From: Olivibacter oleidegradans
Lineage (GTDB): Bacteria; Bacteroidota; Bacteroidia; Sphingobacteriales; Sphingobacteriaceae
Length of the DNA: 64,000 nt
Direction: 5' to 3'
NCBI RefSeq assembly: GCF_042432805.1
Contig: NZ_JBHLWO010000002.1
Coordinates: 1,922,001 to 1,986,000, forward strand
Under the pieces are notes generated by a model. The model was not told the origin of the DNA. It did no database searches and saw nothing but the letters and a program-made list of their open reading frames with translations. Positions 53,370 through 62,067 of this stretch are shown one piece after another (the first letter of the stretch is position 1; each line of letters begins with the position of its first letter). The translations under genes were made by a program, and so were the position numbers.

Positions 53370-54929
53370 TTAAATTTGCTGTGAAAAGACGGTAGCCGCT
53401 TCTTTATCCCGATATTCGTCGATTAACTTTTTGAGTTTATCTTTCAATTCTTCAATTGTCGTCTGATAAGCCTCGTCTTCGTAAACATTATGAAGTTCCT
53501 GTGGGTCTTTTTGCAAGTCATACAATTCCCAAGCATTCTGCCCTTTATAAAAACGCACCAGTTTGTAACGCTCCGTGGTAACGCCAAAATGGGGAGACAC
53601 GTGATGAGGCTCCGGAAATTCATAATAATGATAATAGCTCGCCTCTCGAGTTCTCACATCCCTTCCATTGGCCTGCAACACGGGAAGAAAGGACTGGCCC
53701 TGAATATCCTTTGGAACCGTTACACCCGCAATTTCAAGCAAAGTAGGCGCCCAATCGATATTCAATACATGCTGGTCAATCTTAGTGCCCGGATTTACTA
53801 CGCCGGGGTACCGAATTAGAAACGGCGTTTTTAGTGACTCTTGATAGATAAAACGTTTATCAAACCAGCCATGTTCTCCCAGATAAAACCCTTGATCCGA
53901 ACCATAGATTACAATCGTGTTTTCTGCTAAGCCCTTTTCATCTAAATATGCCAACAACTTGCCGATGTTACGATCCAGTGCATTCGCAGTGGAGAGGTAA
54001 TCTCTTATATAACGTTGGTATTTCCACTCGGTGAGGGCCTTCCCACTTAGCTTCTTTGAGTCAAATTCCTCCGATATTTTATTATAGTAGGTACTGAAAC
54101 GCTCCTTTTGTGCATCAGTAAAACGATTATAGACACCATTTTTACTAACTCCATAATCTAAATTCACCTTTAGATCTTGTTTTAAGCGCATCGTTTTTTC
54201 GATGGTCATATCCTGATCCGCTGCTGCTTTTCTTCCTGCATAAGCATCATAAAAAGTTTCCGGCAGGGGAAAATTAACATCATCGTAAGCTCCTAAGTCT
54301 TCTAGATCGGGTAGCCATTCGCGATGGGTAGCCTTCTCTCCTACCACTAAGAAAAACGGTTTATCTGTATCACGACTATCCAACCAGTTCGTCGCTAGAT
54401 CTGTAATAATATTAGTCACATATCCCTCAATTCGGGTAGTATCATTCGCTTGGTTAATAAAATCGGGGTTGTAATAATGCCCTTGCCCAGGTAAGATATT
54501 CCAATAATCAAAGGCATCGCCGGGCAATGTCCCTAAGTGCCATTTACCGATCCAAGCGGTCTGATAGTCTGCTTGTTTTAACAAACGACTAAAGAGTTGT
54601 TGCTCTACATTGAATTTCCCTTCATTGCCCAAGTAACCATTTTCATGACTGTATTTTCCCGTCAGTAAATTTGCTCTGCTAGGTCCGCAGATCGAATTCG
54701 TTACTAAGAAATTATTAAAGATAGCCCCTTCCTTTGCAATGCGATCAATATTCGGTGTGCGTGCATATTTACTACCATAGGCACCGATTGCTTGGTAAGC
54801 GTGATCATCGGAAAAAATGAATATAATATTGGGTTTTTGCGGTTTACCTTCTGACTTTTTTGTGTTTTGATTACAGCTAGCCAGCGCAATTCCGAATGCA
54901 AGCAAGCAAATACTAATTTTTTTCACCAT
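53370..54929 (-). CDS. Sulfatase (S1 family, Cys type) B, lipoprotein
   Basis: 519 residues, lipobox GIALASCNQ (Cys about 19). Metal-site IFSDDHAYQAIGAYG (38-52), formylglycine motif CGPSR (C81), IGKWHLG, and SDQGFYLGEHGWFDKRF typical of N-acetylglucosamine or iduronate-type S1 members. C-terminal LYDLQKDPQELHNVYEDE. A surface or periplasmic lipoprotein that removes sulfate esters from glycans. Substrate not assigned. It converges with the ECF42 gene. Confidence 0.93.
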   Translation of the reverse strand: MVKKISICLLAFGIALASCNQNTKKSEGKPQKPNIIFIFSDDHAYQAIGAYGSKYARTPNIDRIAKEGAIFNNFLVTNSICGPSRANLLTGKYSHENGYLGNEGKFNVEQQLFSRLLKQADYQTAWIGKWHLGTLPGDAFDYWNILPGQGHYYNPDFINQANDTTRIEGYVTNIITDLATNWLDSRDTDKPFFLVVGEKATHREWLPDLEDLGAYDDVNFPLPETFYDAYAGRKAAADQDMTIEKTMRLKQDLKVNLDYGVSKNGVYNRFTDAQKERFSTYYNKISEEFDSKKLSGKALTEWKYQRYIRDYLSTANALDRNIGKLLAYLDEKGLAENTIVIYGSDQGFYLGEHGWFDKRFIYQESLKTPFLIRYPGVVNPGTKIDQHVLNIDWAPTLLEIAGVTVPKDIQGQSFLPVLQANGRDVRTREASYYHYYEFPEPHHVSPHFGVTTERYKLVRFYKGQNAWELYDLQKDPQELHNVYEDEAYQTTIEELKDKLKKLIDEYRDKEAATVFSQQI

Positions 54930-55280
54930 AATTTTATTTATCGTTCACCGCTAAATCTACAATATTTTTTTCAAATGCGGTGTCAGCATCTCCTTTGTTT
55001 ATAGGTATATAGATCTTGATTTGAAGAACAAACTACTTAGGATGTGGCCCACTGCCTTCGATGCACTTTATTAATAAGCACTTCGCGGTTCGTCACATTC
55101 TTACGCGCTTCACTAATTGGCCATGTGAGATTATGATAACAATTATCGAACAAATAAGCAATATACCTATCATTTTTTCTCAAAAAACAGGGTTTTTCCT
55201 GTGCCATTTACAGTATTCCACCTGTAGATTATTTCTCCGTTTTTCCCAATCTTTGCATCACAAAAAAACAAATACTATCT
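54930..55280. other. Non-coding gap upstream of HTH paralogue 1
   Basis: 351 bp between the divergent sulfatase B and HTH genes. A near -7 element AATCTTTG (55248-55255, plus strand) precedes the HTH gene by 25 bp, without a matching -33. A short hairpin ACAGG/CCTGT lies near 55180-55200. Nothing else recognised. Confidence 0.35.
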
Positions 55281-55658
55281 ATGGACAAGCATTATGGAGA
55301 AATTATCGAAATGACGATTCGAAGAAACGGTTACAGTATCAGTGAATTGAGTCGGATGATGAAAGTAAACAGACGATCGATTTATAATTGGTTTGCTCAG
55401 GCAAGATTCAAACCTGAGATCATTTTTAAAATCGGAGTCGCAATTCGTCATGATTTTTCTAAAGAATTTCCCGAACTATTCACCTCTGAAGACTTTCAAC
55501 GCGAAATTGAAAAAAGTAAGCAGAACTTTTCAGCCACCATTCAACAGGTCGAAGAGATCTCTTATTGGAAAGACAAATACATCAGCCTTTTGGAAGAGTA
55601 TAATGTTGCCTTAGCAAGACAAACACAACAATTTGGTAGAACTACCGTCCTAGCCTAA
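55281..55658 (+). CDS. Small HTH protein, paralogue 1
   Basis: 125 residues. N-terminal helix-turn-helix: IIEMTIRRNGYSISELSRMM then VNRRSIYNWF, followed by GVAIRHDFSKEFPELF and a C-terminal amphipathic helix with SYWKDKYISLLEEYN. Paralogue 2 at 61454 shares MxKHxGEIIExTIRRNGYSI, VNRRSxYNWFxQ, DFSxEFPELFxxEDF and YWKxKYIxxLEEYN. The HTH resembles XRE/transposase-type DNA-binding folds, with the conserved C-terminal helix probably for dimerisation or partner contact. Likely a regulator; targets unknown. Confidence 0.8.
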   Translation: MDKHYGEIIEMTIRRNGYSISELSRMMKVNRRSIYNWFAQARFKPEIIFKIGVAIRHDFSKEFPELFTSEDFQREIEKSKQNFSATIQQVEEISYWKDKYISLLEEYNVALARQTQQFGRTTVLA

Positions 55659-55677
55659 AACGAGTAAAAACGAGAAA

Positions 55678-55736
55678 GAGGGTGTTCACAAGAAAGGTGA
55701 CGTTCAACCTGTCACCCTTTAGACACCCTCCTTTCT
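55678..55736 (+). terminator. Intrinsic terminator after HTH paralogue 1
   Basis: Long hairpin: GAGGGTGT (55678-55685) pairs with ACACCCTC (55723-55730), with inner AAAGGTGAC / GTCACCCTTT pairing, followed by CTTTCTTTTTT. The remaining gap to 56091 is AT-rich with no recognised gene or RNA. Confidence 0.8.
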
Positions 55737-56091
55737 TTTTTCTCAAAACTTCCAAATTTCATCTACACATAAATCAAAAACTTTTTCTTTCATTAGCTAT
55801 TGTATAGAAGGAAGCGATTCAATATTCTTTCTGACGCATTCGTCCCCATTCCATTGCATAAATTCATAATTTTGCTCTTCACATGAAAGCAAATTAGCTG
55901 ATAAAAATCGGAAAATATTTCTTTTATTTGCAAAAACATCTATTAGTATGAATAGCAAGAGTTGCCTTCCCCCGCCAACCTGTTAGTTTTTCAACATGAA
56001 CTTGCGTACTCGGGTTATAAGAATCCGCTGTTGTAATACGCATATCATTTATAAAAAAACGTTAACCGTCATCAATAAATAGGCAATTCAA

Positions 56092-56982
56092 ATGAAAAAA
56101 TCATATCTGCTATTACATATTGCTGTAATTCTGGCTGGCTTCACCGGTATCTTCGGAAAACTTATTACCCTCAATGAAGGGCTCCTCGTATGGTATCGAA
56201 TGCTCTTTGCGTCCCTTATTCTTTTCGTCATTCTTCGTTTTACGCGCAAAGACCGAATACTTCATTTTCGGGAAAAAATAGCGATCGGAAAGGTCGGACT
56301 TTTACTGATGACCCATTGGGTGCTGTTTTATGCAAGCATCAAGTATGCTAACGTATCCATTGGCGTCGTATGCTACTGCCTCACCAGCTTCTTCACAGCT
56401 ATTTTCGAACCGCTAATCAATAAAAAAAAGTTTGTACCTACGGAACTTGTCCTGAGTGCTTTGACGTTGCTGGGTATCAGCTTAATCTTTCATTTTGACA
56501 CCTCTTATCAACTCGGTATTCTGATTGGAACGATCTCTTCCTCCTTTGCAGCACTTTATACTATTTTTAATGAACGACTGGTCAAAAATTATGACAGTAA
56601 AGTCATTAACTATTATCAGATGATTAGCGGAACTTGCGTCTTAGCGTTGTTAATGCCACTGTATCTCCGTTATTTTCCAACAGACAATCTATTTCCCGGT
56701 CTAACCGATCTCCTATACCTGCTTTTCTTAGCACTATTCTGTACCGTCCTTTTATATATGCTATTTGCAGAGAGTTTAAAACAGATCTCCGCATTCACCG
56801 TCAACTTGAGTTTTAATCTGGAACCGATATACGCCATAATACTGGCATTCTGGCTATTTAATGAAGGTAAGGAAGTGAACCTATCGTTTTATGTGGGTTG
56901 CACTTTCGTGATGACGTCGGTTGTACTACAATCATTAATCGCTCGGAGAAAACGGTTGAAGACGGCAAGAATCAAATCGTAG
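56092..56982 (+). CDS. EamA/DMT-family transporter
   Basis: 296 residues, ten predicted membrane segments in two EamA repeats: MKKSYLLLHIAVILAGFTG start, WYRMLFASLILFVIL, CYCLTSFFTAIFEPLI (repeat 1 end) and repeat 2 ending NLEPIYAIILAFWLFNEG. Drug/metabolite exporter of the RhaT/YdcZ-like group; probably exports amino acids or small metabolites. Substrate unknown. Monocistronic. Confidence 0.9.
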   Translation: MKKSYLLLHIAVILAGFTGIFGKLITLNEGLLVWYRMLFASLILFVILRFTRKDRILHFREKIAIGKVGLLLMTHWVLFYASIKYANVSIGVVCYCLTSFFTAIFEPLINKKKFVPTELVLSALTLLGISLIFHFDTSYQLGILIGTISSSFAALYTIFNERLVKNYDSKVINYYQMISGTCVLALLMPLYLRYFPTDNLFPGLTDLLYLLFLALFCTVLLYMLFAESLKQISAFTVNLSFNLEPIYAIILAFWLFNEGKEVNLSFYVGCTFVMTSVVLQSLIARRKRLKTARIKS

Positions 56983-57151
56983 GAATTATTCCGTATTGAC
57001 CCTAAACCTCATTTCCGTTGATAGTCCATCATGGCGAAATTAAAAAGTCTAACCGCTCTATTATCTCAACCGACTAGACAGACCTACCAACGCCTTCGCG
57101 GGCTAATTTTGAACGATTTGAATAATTGTCGCGTAGCAGGGCCTACTCCCG

Positions 57152-57754
57152 CTACTTGCTCATGTTCAACCGATGAATATCTTCTTCCGCAGTCTTCGAA
57201 ACAATTTCTAGGTAGTGATCCAAGCGCTCTTTACCCACTTGATAAATCGGGCTTAAGTAAGTCGTGTACACCGGCGTAATTCCACAAAACTCCAAGGTCC
57301 CTTCCTTCAGCTGTAAAAAAGCGGAACCTTTATACTGTTCAATATAATCCTCTTCCGATGTATCAGCAGTACAGATAATTCGAGCCGTCCTGCCACTGAA
57401 TAATTTATTATAAGAACCATCGTCTCTGCTTTCAAAAGCAATTGTTGGAAGGAAGAGTCGGTCAATAAAACCTTTCATCACAGCCGGATAACTCCACCAC
57501 CATAAAGGATGAACCCAAACCAGATGATCACTCCATAAAATATTGTCTAAGGCCATCAATAGATCCGGTTCTAATTCCATACGTTTTCTATAACCATACT
57601 TGAGATTGGGATCGAAATCGAGCTCTCCCAGCATGAGACTGCGCACATTTGCACCGAAAGAAACCGCTGTATCTATATAGCGGTCGGTAATCAATTGGTT
57701 AAAACTTTCTTTGTCAGGATGACCGTTAATCACTAAAATATTCTTTTTTTCCAT
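57152..57754 (-). CDS. NAD(P)H-dependent flavodoxin-fold oxidoreductase (KefF/MdaB-like)
   Basis: 200 residues from ATG 57754 (MEKKNILVINGHPDKESFNQ); an open upstream extension crosses the operator region and is not coding. Flavodoxin_2 fold: INGHPDKESFN (phosphate loop), LMLGELDFDPNLKYGYRKRM, WVHPLWWWSYPAVMKGFIDR (cofactor site), and TADTSEEDYIEQ. Quinone/nitro reductase or YwrO/KefF type. It is divergent from a TetR regulator whose operators overlie its promoter, so it is almost certainly the repressed target. Confidence 0.92.
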   Translation of the reverse strand: MEKKNILVINGHPDKESFNQLITDRYIDTAVSFGANVRSLMLGELDFDPNLKYGYRKRMELEPDLLMALDNILWSDHLVWVHPLWWWSYPAVMKGFIDRLFLPTIAFESRDDGSYNKLFSGRTARIICTADTSEEDYIEQYKGSAFLQLKEGTLEFCGITPVYTTYLSPIYQVGKERLDHYLEIVSKTAEEDIHRLNMSK

Positions 57755-57778
57755 TATATTTAAATTGTATATCAAAAA

Positions 57779-57820
57779 ATAGGTCAAATGACCAAAACAA
57801 AAATAGGTCAAATGACCTAT
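57779..57820. promoter_or_regulatory. Two TetR-type operators in the divergent intergenic region
   Basis: ATAGGTCAAATGACCTAT at 57803-57820 is a perfect 18-bp palindrome (AA centre). ATAGGTCAAATGACC at 57779-57793 is the same site with the last three bases degenerate. Centres are 24 bp apart. One site lies in the promoter spacer and the other covers the predicted transcript start of the reductase gene, the usual arrangement for TetR repression. Confidence 0.8.
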
Positions 57821-57828
57821 AAAGCAAA
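57798..57828 (-). promoter_or_regulatory. Promoter of the flavodoxin-fold reductase gene
   Basis: Minus strand: TTTG (57825-57828), exact 19-nt spacer, TATTTTTG (57798-57805), a full match to the Bacteroidota consensus. The 18-bp operator sits mostly in the spacer. Confidence 0.75.
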
Positions 57829-57845
57829 GTTGATTTATCTTCTTT

Positions 57846-58418
57846 ATGTCAAAAAGAGAAAACGTAACGGCCGACATTCTTAAACAGACGATAGCGATTT
57901 TAAAAGCAGAAGGAAGTAGTGGTGTAACGATGCGACAGGTTGCGAATAAAACGGGTATAACACTTAGTAATTTGCAATACTATTTCCCGGATCGGACCAA
58001 GCTATTTCAAGCGATGTGCGAATTTTTCTTTCGGCAATGTGAGAAAACAATACTCAGTGAACTGTCTACCATTAATGTAAACGATCGTGCATCCACTAAC
58101 GGCTTCATTAAAAAATTACTTGAGATGTTGATTGTAGACGGAATTAACGATTATGATCATAGCATTTTTCGAGAGCTCTGGGCCCTTATGTTGAGAGACA
58201 AAGAACTCGCCGAAACCGTTCATCGCTTCTACAGGAATTATGCGAACTGGTTGGTTCAATTGATTTCGCAATTTACTCCCTGTCCTGAAAAAGTAGTATC
58301 ATTATTGATTCCTTACGCGGATGGTTATGAGATCATGGGCGCAGATTTACCGCTCGAACGGAACGCAATTGTGGAGATGCTGTCTGAAATTATATCACAG
58401 ATGACGAGGAAGAAATGA
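57846..58418 (+). CDS. TetR-family transcriptional repressor
   Basis: 190 residues. HTH at 8-54 (ILKAEGSSGVTMRQVANKTG, LSNLQYYFPDRTKLFQAMCE), then a helical ligand-binding domain. Starts 91 bp from the divergent reductase gene; the two palindromic operators between them overlap both promoters. Likely senses a quinone or electrophile and derepresses the reductase and itself. Confidence 0.92.
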   Translation: MSKRENVTADILKQTIAILKAEGSSGVTMRQVANKTGITLSNLQYYFPDRTKLFQAMCEFFFRQCEKTILSELSTINVNDRASTNGFIKKLLEMLIVDGINDYDHSIFRELWALMLRDKELAETVHRFYRNYANWLVQLISQFTPCPEKVVSLLIPYADGYEIMGADLPLERNAIVEMLSEIISQMTRKK

Positions 58419-58453
58419 CCTCCCTTTATGAGGCCTTCGAAATAGACGAGCTT

Positions 58454-59791
58454 TTAAACGTTTACGCGTTTATAGCTAATAAGTCCAGGTATCGTCTTTT
58501 TTTCCTCCAAGACGCCGGTCCGCGCAAAGTTTGCCCATACGGTACGCAGACGTCTTCCGGCAAGGCGTAGCTCTTCAGGCGAGCTTCCCTTGCAAAACAA
58601 CGCATTCTTCCATAGCTGCTCATTACCGAATAAAAGCGGGATATCAATCACATGCGCTCCTCTAAAGTTATTTTTCTTCTCGCCCCAATCAATCTGATAT
58701 TCATACACTTGCCTATGGCCGCTTGCCATTAATTCTGCAAAAGCTCTTCCTGAAGTTCGGTACACGCTATCTGTTGTCTTACGGATCAGCCATTCTAACA
58801 TCGCTTTACCGAACACAGGCACGTAAGATAAGTGTTGCACCAGCTTAATATAGGGAGCAAAAAGCGCTGTTTCGCGGTTTGTCCACCCGATCAGTATATC
58901 CCATTGATTTGCCCTTTTTCGCCAAACCTCTTCTGTCCTTTCTTCGTGAGGAAGTGGCTCAAATCCATATTGGACACCAAAAGGCATTCCCCCCTTCAAT
59001 CCTACCCGTTTCATGGAAAATAGCATCGTATTCTGTATATCCAAAAGCTTGTTTACCGGTGAATTTTTGGGGAAAGCAGCCACTTTCTTTATCAAGGTTT
59101 CAGTAAGTGATGCTTTTCCCTTCCTGATCCCTAAAGGTGCGCTTTGAATGATGACTCTATGAAATAGATTTTCTACGCCCTCCGCTAACATCAGGTGCGC
59201 AATGGCATCGCCACCCGCTGACTGACCAAAAAGGGTAATATTTTCCGGATTTCCGCCAAACGCGTCAATATGCCTTTTTATCCACCGTAACGCAGCTATA
59301 ATGTCAAGCAGTCCTAGATTCGCCGGTATATCATTATATCCCCCTAAAAAACCAAATAAACCTAATCGATAAGTCACATTAACAACCACCACCTGCTGTT
59401 CACTGACAAGCAAGGCTGGGTCGTAAGCTGTCATATCCCCTGCACCGGTAAGATATGAACCTCCATGAATCCAGACCATTACCGGCAAGCCCGCTGATAC
59501 AGGGGTACTAGCGGGAATTGTAATCGACAAGTGCTGACAATTCTCATTCAGGGGCAATTCATCCATCATATCCATGCCAAACACCTCCTTTAATACAGGA
59601 GAAAAGGATTGTGGACAAGCCGGCGACCAGTTGGTCGCCATATAAGGTTCTATACTGCCCAAACCGATTATCTCCCGGGGCTTTTCATAGCGCTCTGCTA
59701 TCGCATAGGGAATACCTGTCGCCCTTATAACAGCTCCATCCTGCCATCCCTGTATCGTGCCCGCTAACGTTCTAAAACTCGTATTGGTCAT
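58454..59791 (-). CDS. Type-B carboxylesterase (para-nitrobenzyl-esterase like)
   Basis: 445 residues, no signal peptide. Alpha/beta hydrolase: oxyanion HGGS (109-112), nucleophile elbow FGQSAGGDA (S191), FEPLPHEER region, and HVIDIPLLFG near the expected catalytic His. Somewhat shorter than the usual 490-550 residues of the family. Hydrolyses carboxylic esters in the cytoplasm. It converges with the TetR gene (35 bp). Confidence 0.9.
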   Translation of the reverse strand: MTNTSFRTLAGTIQGWQDGAVIRATGIPYAIAERYEKPREIIGLGSIEPYMATNWSPACPQSFSPVLKEVFGMDMMDELPLNENCQHLSITIPASTPVSAGLPVMVWIHGGSYLTGAGDMTAYDPALLVSEQQVVVVNVTYRLGLFGFLGGYNDIPANLGLLDIIAALRWIKRHIDAFGGNPENITLFGQSAGGDAIAHLMLAEGVENLFHRVIIQSAPLGIRKGKASLTETLIKKVAAFPKNSPVNKLLDIQNTMLFSMKRVGLKGGMPFGVQYGFEPLPHEERTEEVWRKRANQWDILIGWTNRETALFAPYIKLVQHLSYVPVFGKAMLEWLIRKTTDSVYRTSGRAFAELMASGHRQVYEYQIDWGEKKNNFRGAHVIDIPLLFGNEQLWKNALFCKGSSPEELRLAGRRLRTVWANFARTGVLEEKKTIPGLISYKRVNV

Positions 59792-60204
59792 TTATGATTT
59801 AAGGCAACTTATGTATACCTTATAGCTGCGAATATAGGAAATAGTCGTTATATATGACCTTAGCTTATCTTTTAGAAGCGTTCCAACAAACCTATGTGTT
59901 TCTTCACCGTCTCACGCCACCATTTACCGATTATTTTCTGCTGTTCACCTATTTTTTCTCGGTCAAGCGCAATCCACTTCCTAGATTTGAATCAACAAGA
60001 TAAATATCAAGATGTTGTTCAAAGCAAAACATGCAAGCACCCAACGCTGTCCGCCATAGGACAGATGATGTACGTTTTCGTACAGAAACGAGAACAGCTT
60101 AAACACATAAGTAACTACAAGACAACATTTTAAATAAAGCGGAACAATTATGTCATGCACTTGGCATAGAACACTAAAAAATTAACTCGATAAAATTTAC
60201 AATT
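59792..60204. other. Non-coding gap upstream of the NTF2-like gene
   Basis: 413 bp between divergent genes. TATATTCG on the minus strand (59829-59836) could be the -7 element of the esterase gene, without a good -33. An open frame on the plus strand (59894-60133) has no recognisable content and is not called. Confidence 0.35.
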
Positions 60205-60639
60205 ATGAAAACGTTCATCACCTCCATCATCGCAGCCATTGTATTAACAGGTACTGTTGCATTTTCTGCAACACCTAAACCGGCCAAACGCTCCAATATA
60301 GCAGCTATTAATCAAACCTTAGATCGTTATTCAGATGCTGTAACCAATGGACAGCTTACTAACATAGAGCAACTATTTAGTGAACAGTTTCATCAGCGCA
60401 TTGTGCAAAGAAAAAAGGGTAATAGCTTTAACAAAAAACAGCTAGTCAGTTTCTTAAAAAATCAACGAAATGTACAGCAGAATTGCGAAACGGATTATAG
60501 TATCTTAGAAGAAAACGATGGCGTAACGATTGCTAAAATCGAAATGAAATACAAAGAGTTTTCACGCATCGATTATGTGACCATCTCGCAAACCGATCAG
60601 GGCTATCAGATCAACCAGGTTATAAGTACCTTCGAATAA
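60205..60639 (+). CDS. Exported NTF2-like (lumazine-binding type) protein
   Basis: 144 residues, signal peptide 1-22 (ending VAFSA). The remainder matches a small NTF2-like cone: AINQTLDRYSDAVTNGQL, LEQLF-like IEQLFSEQFHQ, and a curved sheet with VTIAKIEMKYKEFSRIDYVT and YQINQVISTF. Bacteroidota homologues are annotated as putative lumazine-binding; here the ligand is unknown. Single gene followed by a hairpin. Confidence 0.82.
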   Translation: MKTFITSIIAAIVLTGTVAFSATPKPAKRSNIAAINQTLDRYSDAVTNGQLTNIEQLFSEQFHQRIVQRKKGNSFNKKQLVSFLKNQRNVQQNCETDYSILEENDGVTIAKIEMKYKEFSRIDYVTISQTDQGYQINQVISTFE

Positions 60640-60662
60640 AACTGTCCACTATAAAAAATATG

Positions 60663-60692
60663 GAAGGCTCCGTCTTTTAGCGGGGCCCTTCT
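60663..60692. terminator. Terminator between NTF2-like gene and the 70-residue gene
   Basis: Imperfect hairpin GAAGGCTCCG ... CGGGGCCCTTC with loop TCTTTTAG between convergent genes; a T-rich run follows on the minus strand (ATATTTTTTAT). Confidence 0.6.
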
Positions 60693-60736
60693 TAAGCGCC
60701 ATCTAAACATAGAGATACCGGTTTTAATTTGCCGAG

Positions 60737-60949
60737 TTAACTTTGCAGATAACTTTCAATCCTATGTGCAAATTCTCTTAATAAACTCGGGTCGACACGC
60801 TTTGCTTGAAAACGACAGGCCTCCTTTTGTGGAAACTCAAAAGTAACTTGCTCGTTCATAATGTCTACCATACATAATTGCATGCCCTGTATCGATGTTA
60901 TATTGACGTTGTAAAAGTCACCCCTTACTTTCATCCAAAAATTTTGCAT
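60737..60949 (-). CDS. Small protein of unknown function
   Basis: 70 residues, soluble, no signal peptide: MQNFWMKVRGDFYNVNITSI, then VTFEFPQKEACRFQAKRVDP and a terminal helix LLREFAHRIESYLQS. Beta-strands followed by a helix suggest a small compact domain. The terminator after it and an ordinary composition support a gene, but no family is recognised and no consensus promoter is seen. Confidence 0.5.
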   Translation of the reverse strand: MQNFWMKVRGDFYNVNITSIQGMQLCMVDIMNEQVTFEFPQKEACRFQAKRVDPSLLREFAHRIESYLQS

Positions 60950-61453
60950 AATTTGTTCAATTAAAATCCTACCCTTTACCTTTCGGTATACACTCTCTTT
61001 ATAACGATTCCACTATTAAAAATGTAACAAGCTGTTCACAATTTTCATAAGCTTTTAATGTCAGCGCAAATTCATTGCCGGTGATTCAGTTGACGCTCTA
61101 TTCTATAAAAGAGTTATAGGGTATTTACACTCTTCTTATTGCCGTCGTAACTAACAAGGAAGAAAACAATGTATGTCAACCAATGTGCTTAATTTTAGGA
61201 TAGATCATCATGGGCACCAAATACCATGCCCCAATACGTTGACTTTATTCAACGTATTGGGGCATCTAAAGACACCCTGCTGCCAAAGCGGCCTCCTGCA
61301 TATGATTTACGCACAAATTGGCAAAATATAACCGTATTGTCAGCAGAAGACAATAAAAGCTGAATGAATGCGTTATAAGCTACAGTTATGCATTTTAGGT
61401 TACCATTCGGGATCCAAACAACCATAGCACCTAACTGAATATTTAAGTATCAA
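60950..61453. other. 504-bp non-coding gap containing a perfect 16-bp hairpin
   Basis: At 61226-61265 a stem ATGCCCCAATACGTTG with its perfect complement (loop ACTTTATT) stands alone, 190 bp before HTH paralogue 2. A competing short stem GGGCA/TGCCC (61212-61216, 61227-61231) shares the left arm. No T tract follows on either strand. No coding content recognised. Confidence 0.6.
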
Positions 61454-61864
61454 ATGAATAAGCATCACGGGGAGATCATCGAGCGAACCATCCGAAGAAA
61501 CGGCTATAGTATTACGGACCTAAGTCGAACGATCAATGTCAATAGACGATCTATGTACAACTGGTTCAGTCAACCCAAACTGAGACGGGATATCATATTG
61601 AAAATCGGCAAAGCACTCAATTATGACTTTTCCTTTGAGTTTCCGGAATTGTTTTCCACCGAAGATTTTCATACAACCACACCATTGGTCCCGACAGTTC
61701 AGAAAGACAATAATATTACGGATTTAGAGAGTGTCACCTACTGGAAGGAAAAATACATACAAGTATTGGAAGAATATAACCGTGTGTTAAAAGAAATCAA
61801 TTCATCCAAAACAACTCGTCATAAGTCGCGCGGCAAAACAATAAAAACACGTTCTTTCTTATAA
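61454..61864 (+). CDS. Small HTH protein, paralogue 2
   Basis: 136 residues; start MNKHHGEIIERTIRRNGYSI, then VNRRSMYNWFSQPKLRRDII, ALNYDFSFEFPELFSTEDF and TYWKEKYIQVLEEYNRVL. The N-terminal 75 residues are closely similar to paralogue 1 (55281); the basic C-terminal tail (TTRHKSRGKTIKTRSFL) differs. Likely DNA-binding regulator; same unknown family. Confidence 0.8.
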   Translation: MNKHHGEIIERTIRRNGYSITDLSRTINVNRRSMYNWFSQPKLRRDIILKIGKALNYDFSFEFPELFSTEDFHTTTPLVPTVQKDNNITDLESVTYWKEKYIQVLEEYNRVLKEINSSKTTRHKSRGKTIKTRSFL

Positions 61865-62067
61865 TGCAAACTCGCTTAGATTAACCCTCGCTAGCCAAAG
61901 CCCATTTGGTTAAATCATGAGAAAGCATGCTATTTAAAACCAAAAACTCGGGAATTGTGAACGCATTAGCAGCGGTTTGCTGCGCTATGGAAAAACAAAA
62001 AAATAGGGTCCGACTAAGCTTAGCTTAAAATTATATGCGATATTTACCTGTTGATAAATAAAAACAT

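Noticed and set aside
57031..57279. 82-codon plus-strand frame between EamA and the reductase gene
   Set aside because: Antisense to the 3' end of the reductase gene and no recognisable features.
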